Source: Paramecium pentaurelia
Lineage: Eukaryota > Ciliophora > Oligohymenophorea > Peniculida > Parameciidae
Direction: 5' to 3'
Assembly (NCBI GenBank): GCA_905183005.1
Contig: CAJJDO010000040.1
Coordinates: 406,385 to 470,384 of the forward strand
Length of the DNA: 64,000 nucleotides
A model generated the notes under the pieces. It saw only the letters and a list, made by a program, of their open reading frames with translations. It was not told where the DNA came from and did no database searches. Position numbers and translations under genes: made by a program. This document shows, piece after piece, positions 23,369 to 35,362 of the stretch (its first letter is position 1; every line of letters starts with the position of its first letter).

Positions 23369-25049
23369 ATGAGTTTAGAGAATGCTATTGTTCAATGGCT
23401 TAATAAATATTAATAATTGAATATTTAGTCATTTGAGAGCTTGGCTGATGGTAAAGATGCATTTTTTTAATTAAAGGATGCGCATTTAGTTAATTGTTGA
23501 ATTTAGTTGATCCTACATTCTTTTCTTTGGCGAGTGCTAAAAACTTAAAGATTGATACTGATGTTTAGAAGGTTTAAGGTCATTTGTTTGATATGCTTTA
23601 AAAAGTTTAATAATATCGGACGAATATTCAATGCAAGCCTCCTGATTATATTGAAATAGATGTTTTTGAGATTACAGTAAAATAAAATAAGCAACAAATT
23701 TTGGCATTATTTGAATTGATTATGAAAGTTATTCTTTCTTCAAATATAAGAGGAAAATTTATTGAGCCTATTTTGATGTTAGAGGAGAAAGTTTAGGAAA
23801 CTTTAATGCATTTCCTTAAAAATCATCTCGATGAAGTATGATAAATTATATATAAAAAAGTCTGATAATTAAACAAATGAATGGTAAGAGGAAAACTATA
23901 TTCAAAGTCTGGTATAAAAGATGGATGAAATTGAATCTTAAAATACAGAATTAAAATAAATACTAAATGAATCTGAAGAGAAATAAAAAGCATTAAAAAG
24001 TGCCTTAGATGATGCCTTAATCTAATTAGAAAATAAAGATATGGAAATCAGGGCACTCACAGAATCTAAATGTCATTTAGAAAAATGTAACCAATTTTAT
24101 AAATAATTTAAGGTTTGGAGGAAAAGATGGACTTTTAACTTGAATATAAGGAAAGTGAGAAAATTCATTAAAAGTGTTTGGAGTAGGAACATAAATTGGC
24201 ACAATATGAATTAATAATTGAAGATTTAAAAAGAAAAGAAATCTAATATGTATAACTAAAGGAAGATTATTAACAAAATAAATATAAATTACAAGAGAAT
24301 GAAAAATTAGAATAAAAAATAGAAAGCGTAAAAAATTAGAAAATATTAATTAGCTACAAGAAAGAAGAGAATTAGACAAAGATGTATACTAAAAAGGAAA
24401 AGAAAGATATGAAAAAGAAATAGCTACATTAAAATAAAATATTAAGGAGTTATTATTATAATAATCTGGGTTGAAAGAATCAAAATTAAATTTAGAATTA
24501 GAATTACAATAAAAGTAAGCTAGATTTGAAAGAACTTAAGAGTAGATAAAAACTATGGAAACTGAATATGGATAAAAAATTAGGGAGCTTTAAGATTTGC
24601 TTGAAACTTTGCACTAAGCTGAAGAGGATATGCCCAAAATAACTAGTAGCAATAATTAATAATTGTCTTAAGAAATGAAGTTATCTATGAATTAGAAAAA
24701 CGAAAATTTTGAAAGAGAATACTACATTAAAGAAAATCATAAATTGGAAGAAAAAATAAAAGAATTACAAGCTAAAATCAATGAAATGCAAATGGAAGAA
24801 GAAAGTAAGAATTAAAAAAGCAAATTTGAATCATAACTTTAATAGTCTTAATAAATTTCATTGTTAACAGATAAAATTAAATAATTTTAAGAACACAACT
24901 AATAATTAAAGAAATAGAATGAAGAGTTAAAAAAATAGACTTAAAATAAAAAAGTTACACAAATTGATTATGAAATAAGTTTACTTTCTTTGTTATCAGA
25001 AGCTTTTGCTAAAAAAGTGAAAGACTTTAAAGGTTAAGAAAAAGAATGA
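23369..25049 (+). CDS. HOOK-like coiled-coil adaptor
   Basis: A 525-residue protein with four introns (26, 25, 26 and 26 nt). Residues 1-150 resemble the HOOK/CH-like N-terminal domain that binds dynein light intermediate chain: AIVQWLNKYQQL, ESLADGCAFSQLLNLVDPTFF, QKVQGHLFDMLQKVQQYRT and SNIRGKFIEPILMLEEKVQETLM. The remainder is an almost continuous coiled coil. HOOK-family proteins link cargo to dynein, which is the likely role here. Without the introns three frame shifts would break the coil, so the splicing model is well supported. Confidence 0.85.
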
Positions 25050-25156
25050 TGAATTTTATAATTCATAAATTTAATTGTTAATATAAAATTGTTAGGTAAT
25101 AATAATTACTGAAAAACTTATAATGAATATTCAAAAATAATTATAATAAGATAAAG

Positions 25157-26131
25157 ATGGGGTCAGCATGCAAAAATTGCAATCAAAATTCTCAAGGGGA
25201 ACCAGAAATTTAACTGAAACCAGCTCAAAAGGTCCCATCTAAGCAAACTATTGTTAGTAACTCTGGTGAGTAAAGAAAATTTATTTAAGATTCCATTCCC
25301 TTGAATCCAGATGATTAAGAGTTAGTAAAAAATGCATCTGTCCTATCAAAATTCCATAAAATGTAAATGAAGAATATGGGATATTATGAAGGAGAATGGT
25401 TAAATGGAATGAGACATGGATAAGGAATTTATGTATCAGAAAATTTAAACTTTAGACTTGGAGTGATAATACAGTTTATACAGGTTAGTTTTAGAATGAT
25501 TAATTGCATGGAAAAGGTTAAATAATCCATCCAAATGGAGATATTTATGAAGGGGAGTGGGCTAATGATTTAGCAAATGGTTTCGGAATTTTCAAACAGA
25601 ATAATCAAAGTACCTATACAGGATAATGGAAAGATGACCTCTAACATGGGGATGGAATAGAAGAATGGCCCTAATAAATAAAATATGAAGTTTTTTAATT
25701 AAGTATTATTAGATATATAGGGTTAATATGTAAAAGGAAAAAAACATGGAAGAGGGAAGATTATTTTTGAAGATGGCAGTAGATATGATGGAGAATTCAA
25801 TAATAATTAGGCTAGTGGTAATGGAGAATTTTATTGGTAAGAAGGAAAATATTATAAAGGCTAATGGAAGGATAATCAAATGAATGGTATATTTTTATTT
25901 ATTAATTAGTTAATAGGGAAAGGAGAAATGTTTTGGCCTGACGGAAAGCATTATGTAGGAGAATATGAAAATGATAAAAAGCACGGATAAGGATAATTCA
26001 CATGGGAAAATGGAAAAGTGTATATTGGAGGATGGAATCAAGGAAAATAACATGGTAAAGGCTATATAATCGAGGATAGTATTAAAAGAGAGTGTATATT
26101 TGAAAATGGTAGATTGGTGAATAATATTTGA
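25157..26131 (+). CDS. MORN-repeat protein with predicted N-myristoylation
   Basis: A 296-residue protein with introns of 23, 31 and 30 nt. It begins MGSACKNC, a good Gly-2 myristoylation start with nearby Cys for palmitoylation, so it is likely attached to a membrane. From about residue 85 there are eight MORN units of the form YxGxWxxxxxHGxGxxxxxDG. MORN proteins in ciliates and related alveolates organise cortical membranes and cilia. The 31-nt intron starts GTTTTT. The 30-nt intron (25887-25916) is 3n without a TGA, so its retention would only add ten residues. Confidence 0.88.
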
Positions 26132-26731
26132 TATTATTCCTATCACTCTTACAAATTTTCTATTTCTAAAATTGTTAAAGAGATTAAAGTAAATTTAGTT
26201 TTAAGATTTATCATCTAACTTTTTTTATTAAATCTAAGTCTTTTAGATTTAATTCTAGTTTAATTACTAGAAAATTTTTTCAAGTCCTTTCCTTTAAAAA
26301 ATAAATAAATATGCTCATGACATTTAGTCTAACAAATTAACTGTATAAAATAAAATAATACAGTATAAATTATTTTGAATAGTTTTTCTTTCTTTAGCAA
26401 ATAAAAAATTGCATTAAAAAAATAAATTAAACATAGGTTAGTCTGAAATAAAGTAAAGGACATTTTCTATTAGTATTTAGATTATTAATTAAACAAATTT
26501 AATCAAAAATAAAACATTACTTTTTGATTTTGTTTTTTTAGAATAAATAGCAATGATAAAATAATTAGTCTGATTATTTTTTTTTTAGTTTTATTTGATA
26601 AAAAATAAAAATATTGACCCTTAAATAAATAATGTAATTTCATAACTCAAAAACTCCATTCTTGAAATTTCTTGTTATTTAGAATAAAAGTAGTAATAGT
26701 GATATTATTGGATAAATATTGTTCTTTCATT
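26132..26731. other. AT-rich intergenic stretch between convergent genes
   Basis: About 600 bases of poly-A/poly-T rich DNA between the MORN gene and a minus-strand gene. No reading frame, RNA or repeat could be supported. Confidence 0.4.
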
Positions 26732-27600
26732 TCATTCTGATTATATAGATGCTTTTCTCTAGTTGAAACAGGCTATATTAAAAAAGAATCTCCCTCTAGT
26801 TTCAAAAATGTAATGGTCAAACTCTAATTTTAACTTAAATAGAATAATCCTCCTATACCGTCGCTTCAATTTTTGAACACATTACTTATGATGTCTATTT
26901 GGTAAATTTAGAAAAATGTAGTTTTAATATCTAAAAAAATCTTAAACCTTTTGTTAGAAGATTATCTTCTTTAAAACTAAATGGTTTTTTATACTTTGAT
27001 CCTTTATACAAAGTTTCATTTTCCTCAAATGAATGGGTCCATCGTTTGGTATAAATATTAAGGATCGTTGTTGGCATAAAATATTCACACCTAATGTATC
27101 TCATCATATCAAATCTAATAACATATAAGTTGAATTTTTTTTTCAAAAAAAACTACGCGAAATTTCATAAGAATATAATAGAGTAATCAAATAAATTTGA
27201 TATTGTTCTATTTTTAATGCTTGATCTAAATATTTTTAATACAATTTATTTCCCTATAATTTTAATTCTTAATGCTACTTAATTTTCTTATATTCATCTA
27301 AATGATATGAAGCTACTTTCTATTTTAAGTTGATTTTTATTTAAAAATATATTTTTAATTTGATTCAAATATAATTTTTTCAAAAATATTTATCTGATTC
27401 TATTATTATGATAAAGCAAATCTGTTCAATTTTTGGATATTCTTATTAAATTCATAAGCTAAGGATTTAAATAAATATTAAAAAAGATATCTGATACAAT
27501 AAATTTAAAATCAAAATAGATATAATGATCATTAGAACAATAAGTATTTTTTCTTTATGATTTTAAATAAGAAATTATATTTATCTAAAATTTTGAACAT
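26732..27600 (-). CDS. Unresolved minus-strand coding region
   Basis: Several minus-strand frames here look coding but could not be joined with confidence. The 3' end reads LKLEFDHYIFETRGRFFFN and stops at TGA 26732. Upstream, one frame (about 26840-27146) reads RCEYFMPTTILNIYTKRW, while a second frame over the same bases is also open. Further upstream a frame reads EFNKNIQKLNRFAL and another LDEYKKIKQHQELKLQGN. A 9-T/8-A homopolymer junction at about 27135-27151 sits where two frames should meet. It could be a spliced gene with introns not recognised, a decaying duplicate, or a homopolymer miscount. Start at 27600 is a guess. No family was recognised. Confidence 0.35.
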
Positions 27601-27672
27601 TTAATTTAATTTTTAAAATAAAATTAATATTAACGAATACTAAATAATTTATAATTATATATATATATAAAT

Positions 27673-27949
27673 TCAAATTATTCCTTCATATTATTATTTT
27701 TGCTATTCCTCATCTAAAATTTTTAAGCTTTTCTCTAAAATGCCATCCAACTAAATGATTAAAATGAAATACCTGAATTTTTTAACCCTATATCCTCAAT
27801 TATAAATCCTAATAATAACCTTTAGTATTGAAATAAATTTCTTAACTGTTGCTAATATTTAGGATATTATTTGGTAAATTATTTGGTTTAATTTCTTTTG
27901 TGAATTAATCTTGTTTTAACTTATTTTCTGGTCTGGGTTTGTATGACAT
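27673..27949 (-). CDS. Small hypothetical protein (84 aa)
   Basis: ATG at 27949, TGA at 27673, one 22-nt intron (GTATTT...TTTAG); 85 codons fit exactly. Begins MSYKPRPENKLKQDQ, is polar and Asn/Gln-rich, and ends with an amphipathic helix (LEKSLKILDEEQQKQQYEG). No family was recognised. It lies 55 bp downstream of the stop of the giant GRAM gene on the same strand. Confidence 0.6.
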
Positions 27950-28004
27950 CTTGAATTGTAAAAAATTATTAATTAAATAATAATAATATTTGTTATTCAT
28001 AAAC

Positions 28005-29168
28005 TCATTTTCCAATTGTGAACAAAATATCAATAATTAAAAGACCTATTATTGCATAAGCTAATTAAGTTAGCTTATCTAGTTTTAAATTCAAATCTTT
28101 TTAATCAGATGATTATTCCTATTTCTCTACAAAGATTTCTTTAACTTTATTTTCAATTAACAATTATTATTTTTATTATTGATTTTCATTGTTCTCAAGT
28201 AAGATTTAAGATTCTTATTATTCTTACTCAAGAATTACCTGTTTGGTCTCTTCTTTTTCCTTAATTTAGTTAACTTTTTCAACTTAAGTTTCTATTTATT
28301 ACGTAACTTCAATTTCAGCTTTTGGTTGCTATCTCTCATTTTAAACTCTTTTAGATAATATTTTATTTTGCCCTTCCTCGTATACTTATTTCAAACACTT
28401 TTCCCAAACCTCCGTGTTTTCTTTTTTACTACTACTTTCAATTTTACTTTTAAAAACAGTTGATTTAAAAAAATGAATATAAAATCCATAATTTACTTGG
28501 CAACCATCTTCTATTTAATAAATATGCCAAAAAACTCTGCAACAAAAACTGTCAGCATAAGGTATTTTAGCAAATTTTACTTCTTTTTCTATCAAAATTT
28601 CATCTTGATTAAAATAATACAAAACATCCTCTGCAAAACAATGAACTACATCAGGAGCAAACATTTATTTTTCTTTAACTGGATGAATAAAGTTTATTGG
28701 TCTTTTTGAAATCTGTCCAATTTAAGGTTAAGGTTGATACTTTTAAAAGCTAATTTCTTTATCCTAACACAATACAACTTAATAGTAGTGAGGAAATGAT
28801 AGACAATTTTCATAAGGAGTATCAAATAAAAAGAAATCAATAAATTCTTTCACTGTCACCTTTAATTAAGTTTTAAATTTTTAAATGTTAGGTTAATTCA
28901 TGAATCTATTTGATTTATTTTAAACCATTATTTCATTATATAGACTATTAGATTAATTATTTGTTTACTCAACTTCAAATTAAGAAACATTTGGTATAGC
29001 AGGATTAGATTAATCTTAACAGTCTGTATTAATTTTTGGAGTTTACTATTATAAATTTTCAGTTTTTCCTTGTTAATTGATAGCATAATTTTATTTTTAC
29101 TTAGAATTTGATTCAGGAGAAGATCTTATCTCCTGAACCTATTGAGTTTTTTCAGCAATTTATTATTA

Positions 29169-29227
<59 letters not shown>

Positions 29228-29234
29228 GTTATTA

Positions 29235-29287
<53 letters not shown>

Positions 29288-29381
29288 GTTATTATTGTTA
29301 TTATTATTGTTATTATTGTTATTATTGTTATTATTATTGTTATTATTGTTATTATTGTTATTATTATTACTATTATTATTA

Positions 29382-29425
<44 letters not shown>

Positions 29426-32400
29426 GTTATTATTGTTATTATTATTGTTATTATTGTTATTATTGTTATTATTATTACTATTATTATTATTGTTATTATT
29501 AGAAATTAAGAATTTTGGGGCTTTAATCAATTTATTGTAATTTATCGTTAGATGATTCAATATTTTTTAAATTTATAGTTTCTGCTTAAATATTTTAAGG
29601 TTTAGGAGAAGGACTTCTAATTCCTTATTGTTTTTCTTAAGGTTTTACTAATTATTATGTTTCCACATAAACTTGTTAGATATTTCTTTCTGGATCACTT
29701 TCAATTCTTTCTTCAATTATTCCTTATTCTAAACCTTTTACTTATTTCAAGCTACCCAAAGTTTAATCTCGATTTGCTAAGCTTGCAAAAACTAAAGTTC
29801 CTTTTAATGTTTTAAACTCAAGTGCTGCATCTACCATATATGCTTTAATTCTTCTGATACTTTATATGTCAATTGATGGAATGCCTAAAGCAGTAGTTCC
29901 AAAAAGAGTCTTATTATATTAAATTATATACTTTGCCATTAAAATATGAATGAAAACAAACTTTTGATGAAAAAATATACATTCTTCCTTACAATAGAAT
30001 TTTATTATCAAATGCACATGCATAACTGGCTATGCATTTATCCCCATCTAAAATTCTAAATTTTTCAATCAATTTTTAAGACACTTTAACTGAACCTTCT
30101 TCCAAATTTATATCATCACTTTCACTATCTTCTTATTGTTGGAGCAATGTAGCTGTTTCAATTTTAGATCTGATTTCATCTGTCATCTCAAAGAGTTTTT
30201 AAAATTTCATTTCTGGCTAATCAAGTTTAGTGTTAATCATTGTTCCATATTCAATTTATACAATCTTTTCCTAAATTTAACTTAGATTTTCTTCCTATTA
30301 TTTAGTGTAAGTTATTATTTCATCAATGAATGAACTATAATGACCTAATATTTATTCTAAAGTTTAAATTATTTGATTTGATCTTTGAAATTCATTTGTT
30401 CTTACCTATTCAACTGAGTATTTTATAGCTATACAATTATCTTATATTTATTTCTTTAATAATTAAAGTAAATTTTCTTTAATCTATGGTTTTTATTCGT
30501 TTTCTAAAATTTATTATTTGAGACCTTAAAAATCTTTTAACATCTTCTAATACATATTTAGAAAGCTTTTTTCTTAATTTTTTTATTCCTTTATTAATTA
30601 ATCTAGACATTAAGCTTTTAGTTAAATAAATTGTGATTATTAGTTATACTTTTTGGAATATTAATCATTTTACTTAACTAATAGTTCTTAGACCTAAAGT
30701 ATTGGCTTTATAAAATTTGATTTATCTTTGTCTGATTTATCCTAGATGAATGATAACATTGATTACTTGAATGAATTATAATGTTGTTTTTATTGATTTT
30801 TATAAGTTTTTTGAAACTGCATCCATTTGATTTGACATTTCTAATAGATAATTTGGTAGAGTCTTTTAATTTTTAACTCTATCATTTATAAAAGATAATT
30901 AAGCATCAATATGCTTATGTAAAACATCTGGAAATATCAAATATTCTTAATCTGTTATAGGTTTTTTTTCTATAACTTTATTCATAATGTTAATATATCT
31001 AAACTAATTATCTTACTCATATTTTGATGTTATTATTCGATCTTCCATCTCTTATTCATATTTTGGCATGGTTATTATTTTTTCTTGTTTTTCATCCATC
31101 TAACCTTTGATCCAACAATTTGCTGATAATTTGTGTTAATCAAGTTTCATTGTGATTTCTACAAACCTTTAATATGTTAATTAATGAGCTTGAATCAATT
31201 ACTATCGTGAATCATCAATAGCTTAATTGAATTCTTTGGTTTTGATAGTTAAACTATCAAAAGCATCTTTGTATTGCTATTCTGCAGGTTCAACTTGTTT
31301 AACTAATTCCTTTAATTTTTAATCATTCTTTTGGGATAGATTGAGATCATATCCAGTGAAAGCATCCTCTGAATTCTTCTTACTTGAACTTAAAGTCATT
31401 TCTATTTCTTTACAAAGTTTATCATATTTATCTTTAGTTTTTTTACAATTTTATCTATGTTATGCAAGTTATTAAGATTGTTAAAAATTACCATCTGTTA
31501 TTATTTTTGTGAAAATATTCATTTTCTCATTGTATTATTCAATACTTTGAGAAAAGAATTACTAAAATTCTGAAAATTATGAAAGAGTAGTTTTTGAGAT
31601 CAATTCAAAAAGCTGAATGAATTCCATCAAATTATGTCCTTTAAATATATATACTAAAATACCTAAACTAATTGGATCATTTACTGATAATGAAATCTAT
31701 TAAGAGTATTATTTATTAAATGGACCATATTTCTTAAAATGTGTCTCAAATTCATTTTATGAATCAGATGTATACTTTGAGTATTGCTTCATTATTTTTT
31801 TAAGATCCTCCAATTTATCATTTAAATTGGAAGTTGCTGCCTATTCAGATGCGTTGAGCATTAATAATAATTTTTTATTTAATGAAAACACTTGTAATTT
31901 CATATGAGTTATATAATATTCAACCAATCTACAAGTTATTATAAATTAGGTTTTCGTGATAAATAATCTTAAATTACCTCTGTAAATTCGTCACTCACCA
32001 TACTCTCTATTCTTTCACCAAAGGAGATTTCTTCAGTACTTTTTTTTCTCATTGATACTTTTTCATTGAATGGTGATATTACTTCATCAAAATATTTATA
32101 AAATTAATATTGAATTTCGAAAGTTCTTAAATTTATTTCAAATCTTATTACTTTCTTTTTTGTATTAGATAACAAATTTTTATTATCTATTCTGCATCTA
32201 TGGCTGAATAAAATTTAAATAGAACCTTTTTCTGAATCAACTTTCCATAAAGTTCCCCAAATCTTATTACTAAAAAGCAATTATTATTCTAATTCATCTA
32301 CTTTAAATAACAATATAGGCATCTAATGAATTGCTGAAAATATTATCTCATTAGCCATCTTGTTTGAATTTGAAAATTAATGCTTCAATGATAATTGTAG

Positions 32401-33478
32401 TATTTCTCCTTTGTTTATTTCTGTTTTTTATTTATAATCAATTTTCAAGCCAGATAATACTAATCTATTCTCTTGTAATTCTCTATAGAATTCATTAAAT
32501 ATATCCTAAATTTCTAGATTACCGTCAATCTATTTCTAATTTTAAAATGAATATTGAACATTTGCTTATTAATAGGTAAATATTATTTAATATTGTTTTT
32601 TATCATAATTGATATGAGTTACTTTATATCCAAGACATTATATCAATGTAGCCCTAATTTCTAATGAAGATCCCTTTTATTCCTATTATTTTGGTTCATA
32701 TAATTAATTTTCAACTGAATTTTTCTTATCTTGCATTTAATTCAGTTTACTATTATTATTCATCTTTGAGTCAAGTTGTCTTTATTCAATTTCATTTAAT
32801 TAGATTAACTTTTATTGTAACTTACTTATCTTTTAAGACAATAGATCTTAGATAAGTAAAATTTCTTATTCTTCTTTTGTGATCACTCTTTTCAATGTTG
32901 CATCATTCACTTCACCCAATGAATTTAACTATTTAAGATCCTTCACAATATCTATTTCAATTGGTTTCACATTTTTCCTATAGGATTATTTTACACTGTT
33001 TTCTTCCATTTGAATTGCCTTAGGTGTTCGAAAAGGTTATTATTATGGTGTTTAAATGAGTTAAGTTTAAATAGTTGGTTATTTTTGTATGGACTGTTGT
33101 AATTAAATTTTCTAAGCAACAGGAATCTTATTTTATTGTGGTTCTTGCTTTTTTGAACTTGGCTGAACTTCAAAAATTGTACTTAATTTTGGCGGAGTTG
33201 ATTCAGCAACTCTGCCTATAAATGGAATAAATGAAACTTTTCTAGTTCTATTACTTTCCAAATCAATTTAAGAATATGGCATTGTTTGTGGAATTTAAGG
33301 GACTACCTACATTGGCTGAGCGATTTGTTAAGATGGCATTCTTTAATCTTACTTATGTTCTTCAACTGTATTTATTTTTAAAGAAGATTTATTTTATGCA
33401 TCTAATGACTCTTGTTGACTTTCAAAAAACCAAGAAACTCTCTTTTCTTATTTACATATTAATTTTACTTTTGCTCAT
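28005..33478 (-). CDS. Giant GRAM-VASt (Lam/Aster-type sterol transfer) protein with coiled-coil N-terminus and polyGln
   Basis: A 1,792-residue model from ATG 33478 with introns of 22, 26, 25 and 22 nt. Order: basic Ser-rich N-terminus; about 1,000 residues of helical, partly BAR-like coiled coil (including YYITHMKLQVFSLNKKLLLM); a GRAM domain (KILLQGRMYIFSSKVCFHSYF...IPSIDIQSIRRIK); a Pro/Ser linker; 114 consecutive glutamines; a VASt-like domain (VTVKEFIDFFLFDTPYENCL...FCCRVFWHIYQ); a Gln/Glu linker and a C-terminal transmembrane helix (LAYAIIGLLIIDILFTIG). GRAM plus VASt plus a C-terminal anchor is the Lam/GRAMD1 layout that moves sterol at ER contact sites. The 26-nt intron at 31978-32003 ends GAG, not TAG, and is the weakest splice. 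Confidence 0.8.
29160..29501 (-). repeat. Uninterrupted 114-codon polyglutamine tract (TAA/CAA/TAG)
   Basis: On the minus strand every triplet from 29501 to 29160 is TAA, CAA or TAG, all glutamine in the ciliate code. The CAA and TAG interruptions fall only in phase with that frame. Two similar blocks lie 108 nt apart (the distinctive TAG triplets are at 29370 and 29478), showing an internal tandem duplication of 36 codons. Confidence 0.92.
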
Positions 33479-33711
33479 ATTTATTCAACTTCAAATTTAA
33501 ATTAATACGACAATATATATACATTTAAATATAAAAATAATTATAATTTTTTTTCTTACCATATAGTATTTTTTCTTACCAATAAATCTAAGACATAAAA
33601 TCCATCAGGAGTATACAATTAAATTTTGTATTATAAGTTTTTACAATAATAATTGTATCTAACGAAAATTGAAAAGCTTAAATTAGTTTATTAATTATAG
33701 AAGGTTAAGTT

Positions 33712-34080
33712 ATGATTAATGACTATAGAGAATTTAAGTTAAATAATAGAGATGATCTGAAGATTTTATCATAAATAAAAATTTATTTATCATTTATAAA
33801 TTCTGAATACTATCCAAGTAATTAATAATTGAATAAAAATATTTTATTTAAACTTGCATAAATCTAATTAAACCAAACTCTCTTTATTATGATTAAATAA
33901 AAAAAGGATTAATTTTTATAATAGCTGTTAAATTTTATAAAATTTTTTACAGTGTTTCATATTTCTTCAATTTTTATATTAATTTATTCTAATCGCATAT
34001 TGCTTTATATGCCTATAGGATTATTTATAATATAAATTAATTATATTAAGAAAATTTAATCATTGTAATGTATTTATTGA
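33712..34080 (+). CDS. Small hypothetical protein with hydrophobic C-terminus (122 aa)
   Basis: A continuous 123-codon frame from ATG 33712 to TGA 34078-34080, no intron. The N-terminal half is polar (MINDYREFKLNNRDDLKILS); the C-terminal half contains one or two hydrophobic helices (FTVFHISSIFILIYS, MPIGLFIIQIN). Because TGA is the only stop in such AT-rich DNA, long chance frames occur, and parts of the minus strand here are open too; this one has the more protein-like composition. No family was recognised. Confidence 0.4.
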
Positions 34081-34153
34081 TAGCTTTACATGATAATAGT
34101 ATTATATTATATGTAATTTATATATCTATAAGCATTTTTGTTATATGTTATAC

Positions 34154-34836
34154 TCAAACACTGGGACCAAAGCTCTTATCCTTAAAGAAATTAGTTAGCA
34201 TATATATTTATATTAAACACACGCTCATTAATACTACTATTTTACATAAAGCACACCATTTTACTTAATTTTCAGTACTTTCCATCACTAATATATTTTT
34301 AATGAATTATATACATTTCTCATGATAATTCTCTCTATCAATTTAAAAGTGTTGATTTCTATAAACTTTATGCATCTTCGATAATACTTATTTTAATGAT
34401 CCCTCAGTCTCATCCAATTAATCTATATTCAAATATTTATAATACTTTTATCAGCAAAGTTCTTATCTACTCCACTAATATCTATATCAAAGCTAAATAT
34501 TTTATAGTAACTATCATTAGATTAAAAGCATAAATAAATTTCTTTTTTTCCTTAAACAATATGTTTTAATTATCCTTCTCTTTTCCCTTCTTAAGATTCT
34601 AAGGTTTTGTTATATTCAATATTGTTTTCTAATATTGTTTCAAATAACTAATACATATTTATATATACTTCCACAAAAACATTTTCTTCATTTATTCCTG
34701 TTACAACATAAGGCACTTTCACTATTTATCCATCAAATCCATCAAAAAAGAAACATTTGACTGAGCCACCTTCAACTCCTATTGAAACTGAATTGATGAG
34801 CTACAATAGGCATCCAATTATAAATAAATTCTTCAT
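34154..34836 (-). CDS. p24 family (GOLD domain) cargo receptor
   Basis: A 219-residue type I membrane protein: signal peptide (MKNLFIIGCLLQLINS), a GOLD beta-sandwich (SVKCFFFDGFDGQIVKVPYV...KEIYLCFQSND), a coiled-coil segment (LDETEGSLKQVLSKMHKVYR) and a single transmembrane helix near the C-terminus. One 23-nt intron (GTATTA...ATATAG) is used. p24 proteins cycle between ER and Golgi in COPI/COPII vesicles and select cargo. The cytosolic tail (FFKDKSFGPSV) keeps the FF COPII-type motif but lacks a KKxx signal. A 21-nt in-frame GTA...TAG stretch near 34642-34662 could be an alternative intron. Confidence 0.82.
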
Positions 34837-35362
34837 TAATTTATGGTTAGATTTCCAATTTAAGTAAATAATGCTCTATAAATTAGAAAATTTCTACACA
34901 TCATATATAGATAAATTTATAGAAATTTATAGAATATCGATTTAAATTTTAAGTTAAAAACAAATAGGTTAATCATAATTCTGTCCTTTATTTAATGTTT
35001 ATAATAGAATAAATTAAAAAAATGAAATTCAAACTAATTTGACCTATAAATTTGCTTTATTTATGATAATTTAAGGTTTAGATATCAAAAATTAGAAATA
35101 TATTTGATATAAATATATACAAGAAACTCATAAATTATATAAGAATATTTCTTAAAATAGTGAAATTTATATATAATTTTAAGAATATATATATTAAAGA
35201 TTTATGTAGAATTTTAAGTTTAGGTAAATATAGATGACCTGAAGGAGTTTTTTTATAATTTTTATTGTATTTAATAATTGATTTAAATGATTTAGAATAT
35301 TAGAATAAAATATATTTATCTTAATTTTGATAATTTCTGTAATAAAAAAATTGATTTAAAAT
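34837..35362. other. AT-rich intergenic stretch between divergent genes
   Basis: About 525 bases upstream of both p24 and the giant membrane protein. No reading frame, RNA gene or repeat was supported; it presumably contains both promoters. Confidence 0.5.

Noticed and set aside
26931..27146. Free-standing 71-codon protein starting at TTG
   Set aside because: It has no ATG at its start and a competing frame over the same bases also joins to the 3' exon, so it is treated only as part of an unresolved gene.
29108..29560. Long polyIle, polyLeu and polyAsn frames across the trinucleotide repeat
   Set aside because: They are frame shadows of the minus-strand polyGln frame, which connects to GRAM and VASt domains on both sides and in which all triplet variants are synonymous.
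32664..33500. Several plus-strand hydrophobic frames
   Set aside because: They are antisense to the N-terminal part of the GRAM-VASt gene and lack any domain.
33479..33711. Minus-strand frame reading like YTPDGFYVLDLL
   Set aside because: It runs straight into the start of the GRAM-VASt gene without a plausible stop or splice, and part of it overlaps the plus-strand frame at 33712.
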